From the NCBI RefSeq assembly GCF_002906655.1, contig NZ_CP025794.1, forward strand, positions 186,001-250,000: a stretch of DNA of 64,000 bases. Reading direction: 5' to 3'. The notes beneath the pieces are model-generated. The model was given only the letters and a program-made list of their open reading frames with translations. It made no database searches and was not told where the DNA came from. The position numbers were made by a program, and so were the translations under genes. This document shows positions 52,132-60,393 of the stretch, piece after piece. The stretch is from Vibrio hyugaensis (GTDB lineage Bacteria > Pseudomonadota > Gammaproteobacteria > Enterobacterales > Vibrionaceae). Within the stretch, counting starts at the first letter, position 1. Each line of letters starts with the position of its first letter.

Positions 52132-52614
52132 ATGATGAAGAAAACTCTATTGGCAGTAGCACTTCTAAGTGCTTCTTCTGCAGCAATGGCAGATTCATGG
52201 ATTTATGGTGGTGCTTCTGTTGGTCAGTCTGACTACAAAGGCGAAACAGACACTTCATACTCTGTACATGTAGGTACAGGTATTCTGCCAATCATCGGTA
52301 TCGAAGCAGGTGTTACTCAGCACGGTAAGTTCAAGATCGCAGGTCAAGAAACTAAGCTTACTTCTTACTACGCAGCGCTTAAGCCAAGCATCGACTTCGG
52401 TCCACTGCACGTTTATGCGAAAGGTGGTATCCACCAGTGGGATAAGAAAGTTTCTGGCGGTAAAGACGACGATGATGTGGATCTAATGTACGGTGTAGGC
52501 GCTGAATACTTCATTTTTGGTCCAATGTCTGTTGGCGCAAGCTACATGAACTACACTGCGGGTAAAGACGACATCGGTACGTTCTCCCTAAACGCGACAC
52601 TGCATTTCCTATAA
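52132..52614 (+). CDS. Small outer membrane beta-barrel protein (copy 1)
   Basis: The 160-aa protein has a signal peptide ending at AMA (about 18 residues), then eight beta-strand stretches and a C-terminal aromatic/hydrophobic end (LHFL). The fold is that of OmpA/OmpW-like 8-strand barrels. Strongly conserved blocks (HVGTGILP, LKPSIDFGPLHVYAKGGI, YGVGAEYF) are shared with the next gene. Start is one of two consecutive ATG codons. Confidence 0.82.
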   Translation: MMKKTLLAVALLSASSAAMADSWIYGGASVGQSDYKGETDTSYSVHVGTGILPIIGIEAGVTQHGKFKIAGQETKLTSYYAALKPSIDFGPLHVYAKGGIHQWDKKVSGGKDDDDVDLMYGVGAEYFIFGPMSVGASYMNYTAGKDDIGTFSLNATLHFL

Positions 52615-52643
52615 TCATCGACATTTTGACGATTGATTTGATA

Positions 52644-52672
52644 AACACCGGCAACATGCCGGTGTTTTTTTG
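52644..52672 (+). terminator. Rho-independent terminator between the two barrel genes
   Basis: AACACCGGC / GCCGGTGTT with a 5-nt loop is followed by a T run. The two paralogues are therefore separately terminated. Confidence 0.88.
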
Positions 52673-52828
52673 TCTTTAAATCACACAAATCGACATTGAG
52701 CATAAATAATTCACTCCTTGTTCTTAAAACCCAGCACTTTTTGAATATAGTATTTATCTAGATACATAAGGAACGCGATGCAGTTCGCGTAATGTTCCGT
52801 TCCGGAATTAAACAGGAAAGGTATAACT

Positions 52829-53344
52829 ATGAAAACAAAACTCTCGTTATTGGCTTTGGCGCTATGCTCAACATCTGCACTTGCTGACTCTTGGCTTTAT
52901 GCTGGTGGTCAAATTGGTCAATCAGACATCGATAGCGAAAACGACACCACTTATGGCATTCATGTCGGTACGGGGATCTTGCCGCTGATTGGTATTGAAG
53001 TGGGCTATTTCAACCATGGCCAAGTGGATTTAAATCTTGCTGGTAACCGAGGTGATGTGGATTTCTCTTCCTTCTACTTAGCTGCAAAGCCAAGTATCGA
53101 CTTTGGTCCTCTGCACGTTTACGCGAAGGGTGGTATTAACGCGTTTAACGTCGAATACAATGGTAATCTGAGCAGCTTGGACAAAGACGATGGCGTGTCT
53201 TACATGTACGGTGTTGGCGCGGAATACTTCTTGTTAGACAACATTTCTGTCGGTGCAAGTTATCAAGCGTTTGGTGTTGATATCGATGGGGACAGCGATA
53301 CAGTAAGTAGCATCACAGGTAACGTGACGTTCCACTTCTTATAA
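52829..53344 (+). CDS. Small outer membrane beta-barrel protein (copy 2)
   Basis: The 171-aa protein is a paralogue of the gene at 52132 and shares HVGTGILPLIGIE, KPSIDFGPLHVYAKGGI and MYGVGAEYF. A signal peptide ends at LA/DS (about 19 residues) and the C-terminus is FHFL. It has its own ribosome binding site (AGGAAAGG) and is probably a separate transcript. The pair arose by tandem duplication; differences are concentrated in the loops between strands. Confidence 0.85.
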   Translation: MKTKLSLLALALCSTSALADSWLYAGGQIGQSDIDSENDTTYGIHVGTGILPLIGIEVGYFNHGQVDLNLAGNRGDVDFSSFYLAAKPSIDFGPLHVYAKGGINAFNVEYNGNLSSLDKDDGVSYMYGVGAEYFLLDNISVGASYQAFGVDIDGDSDTVSSITGNVTFHFL

Positions 53345-53397
53345 TATGGCTTCAGACTGAGTCGTTCGAATCGTAAGATTTGAATAGGAATAATGAG

Positions 53398-53442
53398 AAA
53401 AGCCCGCCGTTATTTTGAATAAAGTAACGGCGGGCTTTTTGT
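53398..53442. terminator. Bidirectional terminator
   Basis: AAAAGCCCGCCGTTA / TAACGGCGGGCTTTT forms a perfect 15-bp stem, serving the convergent barrel gene and lipoprotein gene. Confidence 0.9.
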
Positions 53443-53847
53443 TTAGTCCTGAATCGGATTAGGTCGGCATTGTATGTTGGTGAGAGGGACAAACTTGTCG
53501 TCTTTCTCGTAGTAAACACCGCAATCTTCACCGCGCAATTGCAAGGTATATTGATCGGGTAACTCAGTTTCTGCTCCATTCAATGGCATGTTGTGCTTCT
53601 CCATTAACTGGCCTGACACAATCAATAAGTGTGAGTTGGTCTCAAATGTGTTGGACGCAATCTTCGTTGGTGCTTGCGTTCCTTGAATCGTATTGATCGT
53701 CCGCTGGATTTCACTCACCGTATCCGCTGAAGTTTTAATACTCAATGCATTGACGATGTCACTGTTGCTCGATGATGAGCACCCCATCAGGGCAAGGCTA
53801 AGTCCAGCTCCAGTGAGTAAGGTCATTGTTTTAGTTAATTTTGACAT
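53443..53847 (-). CDS. Small putative lipoprotein overlapping the S41 protease gene
   Basis: From ATG 53847 (MSKLTKTMTLLTGAGLSLALMGCSSSSNSD) the protein is 134 aa with a lipobox ending in Cys 22 (LALMGC), so it should be a lipid-anchored periplasmic protein. I do not recognise its domain. Two later cysteines (EDCGVYY and IQCRPN) may form a disulphide. Its start overlaps the last 17 bases of the S41 protease gene, which indicates translational coupling and a shared function. Confidence 0.78.
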   Translation of the reverse strand: MSKLTKTMTLLTGAGLSLALMGCSSSSNSDIVNALSIKTSADTVSEIQRTINTIQGTQAPTKIASNTFETNSHLLIVSGQLMEKHNMPLNGAETELPDQYTLQLRGEDCGVYYEKDDKFVPLTNIQCRPNPIQD

Positions 53848-55417
53848 GAATCGCCTCTTGTCGAAGTGGGTCAATCTCTTGAGTCAGTGGAGTGCCACCC
53901 AGTCTCGGCATCGCTTGGTATGAGCGAGCCATTGCAGGTGCAGGAGGGCAAGTTCCTGTTGTCATGTAGTTTAGCGCCGCAGATAACATACCTTCTGAAG
54001 CATCGCCCAATGGCTTAGTTAAGTCGTCTGCCACAACACAGCCTTCCACTTTGTCATCTATACCAATGTTAGACGATACAAGATTTTTTGCCGTAGGAGT
54101 AAATCCATCAGCAAAATCACCAAAGCCTTTGTCATTCGAAGATTTAAACTGAATAGTGTAATACACGTTACCGCAGTTCTGCTGTGGAGAGAACCCGTAA
54201 GGTTTACCCGTTGTCGTTGTGCCAATTTGAATAACGTCAACGTCGATACCACGTAAGCCGTTGATCAGCAGTTCGCTTGAAGACGCAGTGTTATCCGTCG
54301 TCAAGACATACACGCGCTTTGCACTAAGCGTCGGTAGAGGGTTGTTGGTGAGCGTACCTGTTGCCCAGTTGATTTCTTTATCGACGAAATTGTAAACGTT
54401 ATCTCGTACCTGGCCAGAGTTCATGATCTTGTCGTTATAGATCAACTCGCCAAACGTCGCGTTTGGATGAGAGCCCGCAAGCATGTAACCAACTTGTGCT
54501 GATTGCCAAATCAAACCACCGCCGTTGTAACGCAAGTCCATGACGATTTCGTCTACATTTTGTGCGGAAAGCTTGTTGAATGCATTGATAAGCGGTTGCT
54601 GTGCCGTGACTTCAAATGCGTTGTATTGCATGTAGCCGACTTTTGTTCCGTTGTTGTCGATAACTTTTACATTACGGACAGGGCTTGTTGCGACATCAGA
54701 AGAGGTGAGTGTAATGATCTTCATGCCGCCATTAACCGCTTCAAAGGTAAACGTGTAATTACGTCCTAACTCTGGGTTGAACAATGCTTGGTTAATGAGA
54801 TCCACTTCAGCTTGGGAGGAGGTGTTCACGACATCCACACTGTTAATTTTTAATAGCTTGTCACCACGCTCAACGCCATTTAGTGATGCCGGTGATCCAT
54901 CTTCTGTGTAAGAGATAAGGACTTCTCGTGGCGCGTAACTATTAACGAATTTCCAGTTAAAGCCAAAACCAGCAACAAGGCCAGCTTGTTGAGACTTCAT
55001 CACATCGTCGTAAGAACGTGTGAAATGGAACCGGTCTTTCTTTTGGCCGCTTGCCGTCGTCGCTGGTGTGACGAGTGAATCAAAATAGTCGACGACAGAC
55101 GCGTAATTGTTTGGGTTATTGTCTGGGATTTCGTCATACCAAAGGTAGGTTTCGTTACTGAACGCACGAAGGAACATTTTTTCATACAGGCTAGAGCCGG
55201 TTTCGTCTGGGTAATTCTTACCTGTATACGGGTCGATACCTATTCTTGCTACGCTGCATTTGTTGGCCAAATTAGTCGCTGTCTGTGAGAAGTCCCCGGC
55301 AGACCACGAAAGACCATTGCTCGTCGCGGAACTTGTGCTGTCACCACCGCCACCACCGCAACCTAGCAGTGCAATAGGGAGGGCGGTTAATAACGCTTTT
55401 TGTTTATACTTCAACAT
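53831..55417 (-). CDS. S41-family peptidase lipoprotein (CtpA-like)
   Basis: The 528-aa protein begins with a lipoprotein signal (LLGC, Cys 20) followed by five glycines. It contains a PDZ-like region (about 145-245) and a peptidase domain with DLRYNGGG at 294-301, the catalytic serine (probably S380 in ASSSE) and lysine K405 (TTGKPYG). The S-to-K spacing of 25 matches S41 proteases such as Prc. It is likely membrane-tethered in the periplasm, cutting proteins near their C-termini. Confidence 0.88.
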   Translation of the reverse strand: MLKYKQKALLTALPIALLGCGGGGGDSTSSATSNGLSWSAGDFSQTATNLANKCSVARIGIDPYTGKNYPDETGSSLYEKMFLRAFSNETYLWYDEIPDNNPNNYASVVDYFDSLVTPATTASGQKKDRFHFTRSYDDVMKSQQAGLVAGFGFNWKFVNSYAPREVLISYTEDGSPASLNGVERGDKLLKINSVDVVNTSSQAEVDLINQALFNPELGRNYTFTFEAVNGGMKIITLTSSDVATSPVRNVKVIDNNGTKVGYMQYNAFEVTAQQPLINAFNKLSAQNVDEIVMDLRYNGGGLIWQSAQVGYMLAGSHPNATFGELIYNDKIMNSGQVRDNVYNFVDKEINWATGTLTNNPLPTLSAKRVYVLTTDNTASSSELLINGLRGIDVDVIQIGTTTTGKPYGFSPQQNCGNVYYTIQFKSSNDKGFGDFADGFTPTAKNLVSSNIGIDDKVEGCVVADDLTKPLGDASEGMLSAALNYMTTGTCPPAPAMARSYQAMPRLGGTPLTQEIDPLRQEAIHVKIN

Positions 55418-55718
55418 AGTGTGTCCTTACGTCTATGATATTTATAGCTTTAGTTTATTTTTGTTGGGTCATGTATAAGCAATTTGAATGTATAAGCTTT
55501 TAACCTAGTTGTGCAATAAATGAGCTTCTAGATTGTGAGTGAGCGTCACATAAAGTCTAAGTTATAGACATATATTAAATGAAAATTGTTTTAAGAATTA
55601 TTTATAACATAAGAACTTACACCAAGTGCACTCTAGTTATAAGAGACGACTAAACGAAAGGCATTACACTTGGTATTCGGAGGTTCGGAATACCAAGTCA
55701 TTAAGAGAGATTGAGCTG
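55418..55718. other. Intergenic region with strong hairpin
   Basis: These 301 bases hold the upstream region of the S41 gene and a perfect 11-bp stem (ACTTGGTATTC / GAATACCAAGT, 55668-55698, 9-nt loop) just after the stop of the PilF-like gene. No T run follows on either strand. Confidence 0.6.
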
Positions 55719-56447
55719 TTAGGACATCCGATCTAGCTGTGTTTGGTATTTCCTTTGCAGCGCTTCGTTGCCTGCTGCGCCTTCAAGTTCAACCATTAAA
55801 CGGAGCGAAGGCTTTTTAACCCCATACATTTGATTAAAGCGCATAAGGCGAATGCGTGCGTCCGTGTAGTTGCCACTTTCTATTTCTAATTTCGCTAACT
55901 GGAGAATGGATTTTGGACGGTGAGGGTCGTGATCAATGGCGCGAGTGAAATAGTATTTTGCTCTTTCTGTGTTGTCGGACTTGAGTGCACAAAAGCCTGC
56001 ATTCTCATAGCTAGCTGGGATGAGGAAGTAATAAGGCTGTTCAATGGCACGGTTGAACATTTTATCCGCTTTCTCAAAATCTCCCTGCTTACATAAGAAT
56101 GTGCCGTAGTTGTTGAGTACGTTTCCATTTTTAGAATGTTGGCGCAGCGATCGTTTGTACATATCTTCTGCTTTTTTATCTTCACCAACCGTTTCATAGT
56201 AATGAGCCATAGAAAGTTGAGCGCGGTAATAGCTTGGAGCGTGAGTGAGGGCTTGTTGAAAGTTATCATGCGCTCGAATCATGCTGCCACCGTTTAAGTA
56301 CCCCAAACCAAGTGCGATACGAGACTCTGCCATGGCGACAGGGTCTGCTTTTACGACTGGACTATTGCCATCTTCGTTAACGGTCACACAGCCGAGCAGG
56401 CCAAACTGAGTCGCTAGTACAAGAGCGCCAAGTTTTATGATCTTCAT
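55719..56447 (-). CDS. PilF/PilW-like TPR lipoprotein
   Basis: From ATG 56447 (MKIIKLGALVLATQFGLLGC) the protein is 242 aa with a lipobox at Cys 20. Tetratricopeptide repeats fill residues 45-230, and the NYGTFLCKQGDFEKADKMFNRAI stretch with YENAGFCAL is typical of PilF/PilW, the outer membrane pilotin of type IV pilus secretins. In many Vibrio the pilW gene lies beside rlmN and ispG. Its place here, next to metA, suggests a second copy or an unusual location. Confidence 0.75.
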   Translation of the reverse strand: MKIIKLGALVLATQFGLLGCVTVNEDGNSPVVKADPVAMAESRIALGLGYLNGGSMIRAHDNFQQALTHAPSYYRAQLSMAHYYETVGEDKKAEDMYKRSLRQHSKNGNVLNNYGTFLCKQGDFEKADKMFNRAIEQPYYFLIPASYENAGFCALKSDNTERAKYYFTRAIDHDPHRPKSILQLAKLEIESGNYTDARIRLMRFNQMYGVKKPSLRLMVELEGAAGNEALQRKYQTQLDRMS

Positions 56448-56596
56448 TTGTCTTTCCCACATCCCTAATTCTTTCAGCATGATATGAATTACGCTGCAAA
56501 AGCCTAATGAGGAAAAAACACAATGCGATCAGGTTTGCAAACTGGTATGAAAAAGCCGCCAGTTGGCGGCTTGGTTCACAATCTCTATCGAGTGAA

Positions 56597-57538
56597 TTAA
56601 TCGTCTTTGGTAAACGCGGCTTCGCTGAAATGGTCCAGATCGTATGGCGTTTGCTGGTAAACGCAGTAGTTTAACCAGTTCGAGAAAAGTAGGTGGCCAT
56701 GGCTACGCCAGCTTGCGACTGGGCCGTTATCAGGATTGTTGTTCGGGTAATAATTGACAGGAATGGCTGGCTCCATGCCTTCCCCTAAATCGCGAATGTA
56801 CTCATTATGCAGCGTATGAGAGTCGTACTCAGGATGACCAGTGACGAAGACGTTACGTTTGTCCTTGGTTGTTGCAAGGTAAACACCAGCGACATCTGAT
56901 GTGGCTAGAATGTCTAGATCCGTATGTTCCTCTAAGAATTCTGGTGAGAAATCCGCGTAACGCGAATGTGGCGCTAAGAAACTATCATCGAAACCACGTA
57001 GAACCGGATGATAAGGCTTATGGATTTTATGATGATAAACACCAGACAACTTTTCTTTGCGAGTTCGCTTTGGTAAGTCGTAAAGAAGCTTTAAACCAGC
57101 TTGTGCTGCCCAGCATACATAGAGTGTGGATGTGACGTGGTCTTTTGCCCACTCCATGATAGTTTTTAGGTGGTCCCAGTAAATGACATCTTCAAATTGG
57201 ACCAAACCGAGTGGCGCCCCAGTAATGATCATGCCATCGAAGTTTTTGCCTTTTACCATTTCAAACTGACGGTAGAAGGCATCGAGATGTTCGGTTGGTG
57301 TGTTCTTACTTGGACGATTGTCGATTCGTAGTAGCTCGACATTCACTTGCAGAGGGCTGTTTGAAAGTAGGCGAAGGAACTGAGTTTCTGTCTCGATTTT
57401 CTTCGGCATTAAATTGAGGATAAGCACTCGCAATGGACGGATTTCCTGACTCGCCGCTCGACTCTCGCTCATCACAAAGATGTTCTCTGTCCTTAATACA
57501 TCGGTAGCGGGTAACTGATCTGGAATTCTAATTGGCAC
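56597..57538 (-). CDS. metA: Homoserine O-succinyltransferase MetA
   Basis: The 313-aa enzyme shows the MetA pattern. The catalytic cysteine lies in [10 protein letters not shown] near residue 142, His in [14 protein letters not shown], and Glu in the same segment. The N-terminal [11 protein letters not shown] matches E. coli MetA. It converts homoserine to O-succinylhomoserine in methionine biosynthesis. A MetJ operator lies directly upstream. Related enzymes can use acetyl-CoA, so the acyl donor is not certain. Confidence 0.93.
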   Translation of the reverse strand: MPIRIPDQLPATDVLRTENIFVMSESRAASQEIRPLRVLILNLMPKKIETETQFLRLLSNSPLQVNVELLRIDNRPSKNTPTEHLDAFYRQFEMVKGKNFDGMIITGAPLGLVQFEDVIYWDHLKTIMEWAKDHVTSTLYVCWAAQAGLKLLYDLPKRTRKEKLSGVYHHKIHKPYHPVLRGFDDSFLAPHSRYADFSPEFLEEHTDLDILATSDVAGVYLATTKDKRNVFVTGHPEYDSHTLHNEYIRDLGEGMEPAIPVNYYPNNNPDNGPVASWRSHGHLLFSNWLNYCVYQQTPYDLDHFSEAAFTKDD

Positions 57539-57566
57539 GGCTTTCTCTCCCTAAGCTTCACTTTTT

Positions 57567-57582
57567 AGACGTCTATACATCT
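57567..57582. promoter_or_regulatory. MetJ operator
   Basis: Two adjacent 8-mers, AGACGTCT (exact met-box consensus) and ATACATCT, lie 29 bases upstream of the metA start. Tandem met boxes are the arrangement bound by the MetJ repressor with S-adenosylmethionine. Confidence 0.8.
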
Positions 57583-58066
57583 AAAACTACCGCAATTGCG
57601 TACGGATGTCGATACGAAATGTGACTTTGGACAGGAATTCTTTTGTAACCAACAAAATAGAGCGTCTCGTCTAATAGTTCGCTAGCAATGATTGTCAATT
57701 TGAGTTGAGCCTTATCTGCAGCAAGCTACAAGTTTTAGTCATCGAAACTAAATTCAATGCGTTGGTTTCATTTCGATAAGCACCACAAAAATCTAAGCTC
57801 TTTTTAAAATCTATTGATAAGGCAAATTGAAACGTAGCTAACCGTGATGAGCGCTGTTAATTGTTAACAAGGTACTCAACGTCAACTGTGATTGCGGTAA
57901 GGTTTCTGAGTACATCTCACTGCAACGTGTCGGCTAGTGTTTGAAGATGATTATGGTATCAAGTTAGTATAAATCTTGAGCTATAAGACTAATAAAGACA
58001 CTAATCGGCTTGCCGACGCGTACTCGCAGTGCGTTGTTTGGGTAATCATCGTCAGTGGAGGACATC
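57583..58066. other. Intergenic region between metA and the gene at 58067
   Basis: No supportable gene was found in these 484 bases. They contain a perfect palindrome TTGTTAACAA (57861-57870) and an inverted repeat GTACTCA/TGAGTAC (57872-57913). A gene or small RNA cannot be excluded. Confidence 0.4.
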
Positions 58067-58471
58067 ATGTTCGGTATATTTAAGAAGAAAGAGAAAGTTC
58101 AGAGCATCGCGCAAGAGGTTCCTAACGTACTACTCCGTTCGTTTGGAGACAAAAGCACGTACTTACCGGAAGAGATCGACCAAGCACTTAATGAACTAGG
58201 TCATGAAAAACATGTGGATGTCACACGTTATCAATACGCTTATGGCATGTTTGCGAGCTTGGTCAGTTATGAGCAACTTGGCTTAACGGAAGAGCTCGGC
58301 AACTATGGCTACTTTCAGCGAGAAGTCGGCAAGATGCTGCTTAACACGCCTGAACCAATCGACATGCATATTTATCTCGAACTTGCTCAACAACCTCATT
58401 TTAGCTCGAGTCAAGTTGGAGTTGGCTGTGAAGCAAATGTAGTAGATAGCAGTGTGGATGGAAACCACTAG
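58067..58471 (+). CDS. Small protein of unknown function (MFGIFKKKEK type)
   Basis: From ATG 58067 the protein is 134 aa, with a strong ribosome binding site (GGAGGACATC). It has no signal peptide; it starts with a basic stretch (KKKEK) and has helical segments. I do not recognise its family. It overlaps the next gene by one base (TAGTG). Confidence 0.75.
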   Translation: MFGIFKKKEKVQSIAQEVPNVLLRSFGDKSTYLPEEIDQALNELGHEKHVDVTRYQYAYGMFASLVSYEQLGLTEELGNYGYFQREVGKMLLNTPEPIDMHIYLELAQQPHFSSSQVGVGCEANVVDSSVDGNH

Positions 58472-58968
58472 TGTCAGAACCGAATTTCAAAATCCATTTT
58501 CTTGCCGATTTTCCTCACGCGTCTAGCCTTATTGCTCAGTGGTATTTTGATGAATGGGCGTACACAGTGCCAGGTGTCACGCTTTCACAAGTTCAAGAAA
58601 AGGTTTTACTGAAAGCCAATAGTCGACATGGGTTTCCACTTGCTTTTGTACTGCATGATGATTGTAATCAACTTGCGGCAGTCGCAGAACTAAAGATTCG
58701 CGAAAATATTCATTTTCCAGAATATGAACATTGGCTGGGTGGGGTGTATGTTGACTCTTCATCACGAGGCAAAGGCTACGCGGCAGCGCTTGTCGCTCGC
58801 GCTCAAAATCATGTATTTCAGCTTGGTATCGAGAAGCTCTTTTTACAATGTGAAGCACATAATCAAGCTCTGTATGTAAAGTATGGTTTTCGTCCTTTGC
58901 ACATAGCCATCCATAACGAGGTAGACACTACGATTATGGTTTGGGAATCTTCAGAGCTTCAACCTTAA
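58471..58968 (+). CDS. GNAT-family N-acetyltransferase
   Basis: The 165-aa protein, with a GTG start, has the GNAT acetyl-CoA-binding motif around 95-110 (GVYVDSSSRGKGYAAALVARA) and the following QCEAHNQALYVKYGFRPL. It should acetylate an unknown amine. It is coupled to the preceding gene by overlapping stop and start. Confidence 0.88.
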   Translation: MSEPNFKIHFLADFPHASSLIAQWYFDEWAYTVPGVTLSQVQEKVLLKANSRHGFPLAFVLHDDCNQLAAVAELKIRENIHFPEYEHWLGGVYVDSSSRGKGYAAALVARAQNHVFQLGIEKLFLQCEAHNQALYVKYGFRPLHIAIHNEVDTTIMVWESSELQP

Positions 58969-59048
58969 GCTTCTTACTCTCAATTCTCTCTAAGTGTTCA
59001 TCTCCGCATAGTTAGCCTTAATATCGAACAATCGCCAATGTGAGCATT

Positions 59049-59062
59049 TTGACGCTGGTCAA
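59049..59062. promoter_or_regulatory. FNR-type binding site upstream of the ClpP-fold lipoprotein gene
   Basis: TTGACGCTGGTCAA lies inside a perfect 8+8 dyad (ATTTTGAC-N4-GTCAAAAT, 59046-59065). A -10-like TTTATA at 59085-59090 puts the expected start at about 59097, giving a centre near -41.5, the class II activator position. Confidence 0.6.
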
Positions 59063-59154
59063 AATTACGCCACTTTATTCGATCTTTATATGCAAATTGT
59101 CCAATACTTTTCTAGTGGCTTACTAAATTGTGGAATTAGGATCATGGAGAGCGC

Positions 59155-59832
59155 ATGAAAAAGTGGCTAGGAGTGAGTTTGGTCGTGAGTTTGTTTGGAT
59201 GCAGTTTGTCCGAAGAGGTGCATATTGAAGGTCGAACCTTGTACTTTAATGGTGAAATCACGGCGCAGAAAGTCGAGCAAGCGATTGAGCTCGCGAATGT
59301 GCAACCGAACGGCATTGTCGCGCTGATGATCGACAGTGATTCTGGTGAATATCGACCTGCAATGGAGCTTGGGCGTTGGGTTTATAGCAATCAAGTACAT
59401 CTGATTGTCAACGGTACATGTGCGTCTGCTTGTGCGAACTATGTGCTAACCGCTGCGCCGAGCACGTTAGTTATGAAGGGTTCAGAGATTTTGTGGTTTG
59501 GTGGAGCCATGAGTGATGAGTGGTTGAAAGATGGGTTTGATCAGCAAGAGCTCGAGCAATGGCACCAATCGCTCAGTTTATGGCGTCAGCAAGAAGACGC
59601 GTTTTTTGCTTTGGTGGATGTTAACCCAAAAATCACCATGTATGGTCATATGAACCAACGTGAGAAGTTGCAAAAAGCAGGCTGTAATGCTGACGCCGCA
59701 GCGTGGATGTACCACATTGATGATATGCAAAAGTTGGGACTGAACAACATTGTCTATGCGGACCCAGAGTCATTATTAACCGCTCGCAAGCGCTCCGCCT
59801 GTGTCATCAATTTAGAAGAGAAGGACTTTTAA
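59155..59832 (+). CDS. Periplasmic ClpP/crotonase-fold lipoprotein (COG3904-like)
   Basis: The 225-aa protein has a lipobox (LFGC, Cys 16) and the fold of ClpP-like periplasmic proteins. MIDSDSGEYRPAMELGRWV resembles the oxyanion/ligand loop of SppA/ClpP families. CASACANYVLTAAPSTLVM (serine 91) is the nucleophile-like segment. Cysteines C89, C93 and others may form disulphides. It could be a protease-like protein with an unknown substrate. It is a single gene with a predicted FNR site. Confidence 0.72.
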   Translation: MKKWLGVSLVVSLFGCSLSEEVHIEGRTLYFNGEITAQKVEQAIELANVQPNGIVALMIDSDSGEYRPAMELGRWVYSNQVHLIVNGTCASACANYVLTAAPSTLVMKGSEILWFGGAMSDEWLKDGFDQQELEQWHQSLSLWRQQEDAFFALVDVNPKITMYGHMNQREKLQKAGCNADAAAWMYHIDDMQKLGLNNIVYADPESLLTARKRSACVINLEEKDF

Positions 59833-59857
59833 AACTGGATTATTACCTTTATGTAAA

Positions 59858-59873
59858 TGTGATTTGCATCACT
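59858..59873. promoter_or_regulatory. CRP binding site upstream of the SMR efflux gene
   Basis: TGTGATTTGCATCACT matches the CRP consensus TGTGA-N6-TCACA at all but the last base and is flanked by AAA and TTTT. A consensus -10 TATAAT lies at 59901-59906 with no good -35, consistent with an activated promoter centred near -47.5. Confidence 0.7.
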
Positions 59874-59966
59874 TTTTATGGCTAATCAATGGATTTTGAT
59901 TATAATGCGCCGCTCAGAAACTCGATATGTCATCGGGTTCAGGTTTTATTGAGCGTTGATTGCCTT

Positions 59967-60320
59967 ATGTTCAAAATGCTTGTTTCTATGCCACCATTGG
60001 TTGCCCTGTCTATTGCCATTATATGTGAGGTGATTGCTACTTCTTCAATCCCGAAAACCGAACAGTTCACTAAAATGATGCCGAGTACCGTCGTCATTAT
60101 TGGTTATGGTATTGCTTTCTTCCTACTGTCGGTCACAGTGAAAAGCATGCCTGTTGGTATCGTCTATGCGATTTGGAGCGGGGCGGGTATCGTTTTGGTT
60201 GCTGCGGTTGGGTATTTCCTTTATGGGCAGAAACTCGATTTAGCTGCGATTGTTGGAATTAGCTTTATCCTCACTGGTGTGATGATTGTTAACTTGCTTT
60301 CCAAAACAGCAGGTCACTGA
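59967..60320 (+). CDS. Small multidrug resistance (SMR/EmrE-like) efflux protein
   Basis: The protein has four transmembrane helices. Starting at a later ATG (59988, MPPLVALS) puts the essential glutamate at residue 14, as in EmrE; I list the ATG at 59967 and note both. The YAIWSGAGIVLV motif and C-terminal VNLLSKTAGH match the family. It exports quaternary ammonium-like compounds by proton exchange. A CRP site and a perfect -10 element lie upstream of the chosen start. Confidence 0.87.
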   Translation: MFKMLVSMPPLVALSIAIICEVIATSSIPKTEQFTKMMPSTVVIIGYGIAFFLLSVTVKSMPVGIVYAIWSGAGIVLVAAVGYFLYGQKLDLAAIVGISFILTGVMIVNLLSKTAGH

Positions 60321-60343
60321 TTCTAAGAACGAATTCCACACAA

Positions 60344-60379
60344 AAAAGCCGCAGCATGTAAATTGCTGCGGCTTTTCGT
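60344..60379. terminator. Bidirectional terminator
   Basis: AAAAGCCGCAGCA / TGCTGCGGCTTTT forms a perfect 13-bp stem between the convergent efflux and antiporter genes. Confidence 0.9.
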
Positions 60380-60393
60380 TTTTGGTGGTTCTG

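Noticed and set aside
57583..58066. Possible S-adenosylmethionine riboswitch in front of metA
   Set aside because: No riboswitch core elements were recognised; the MetJ operator already explains methionine control.
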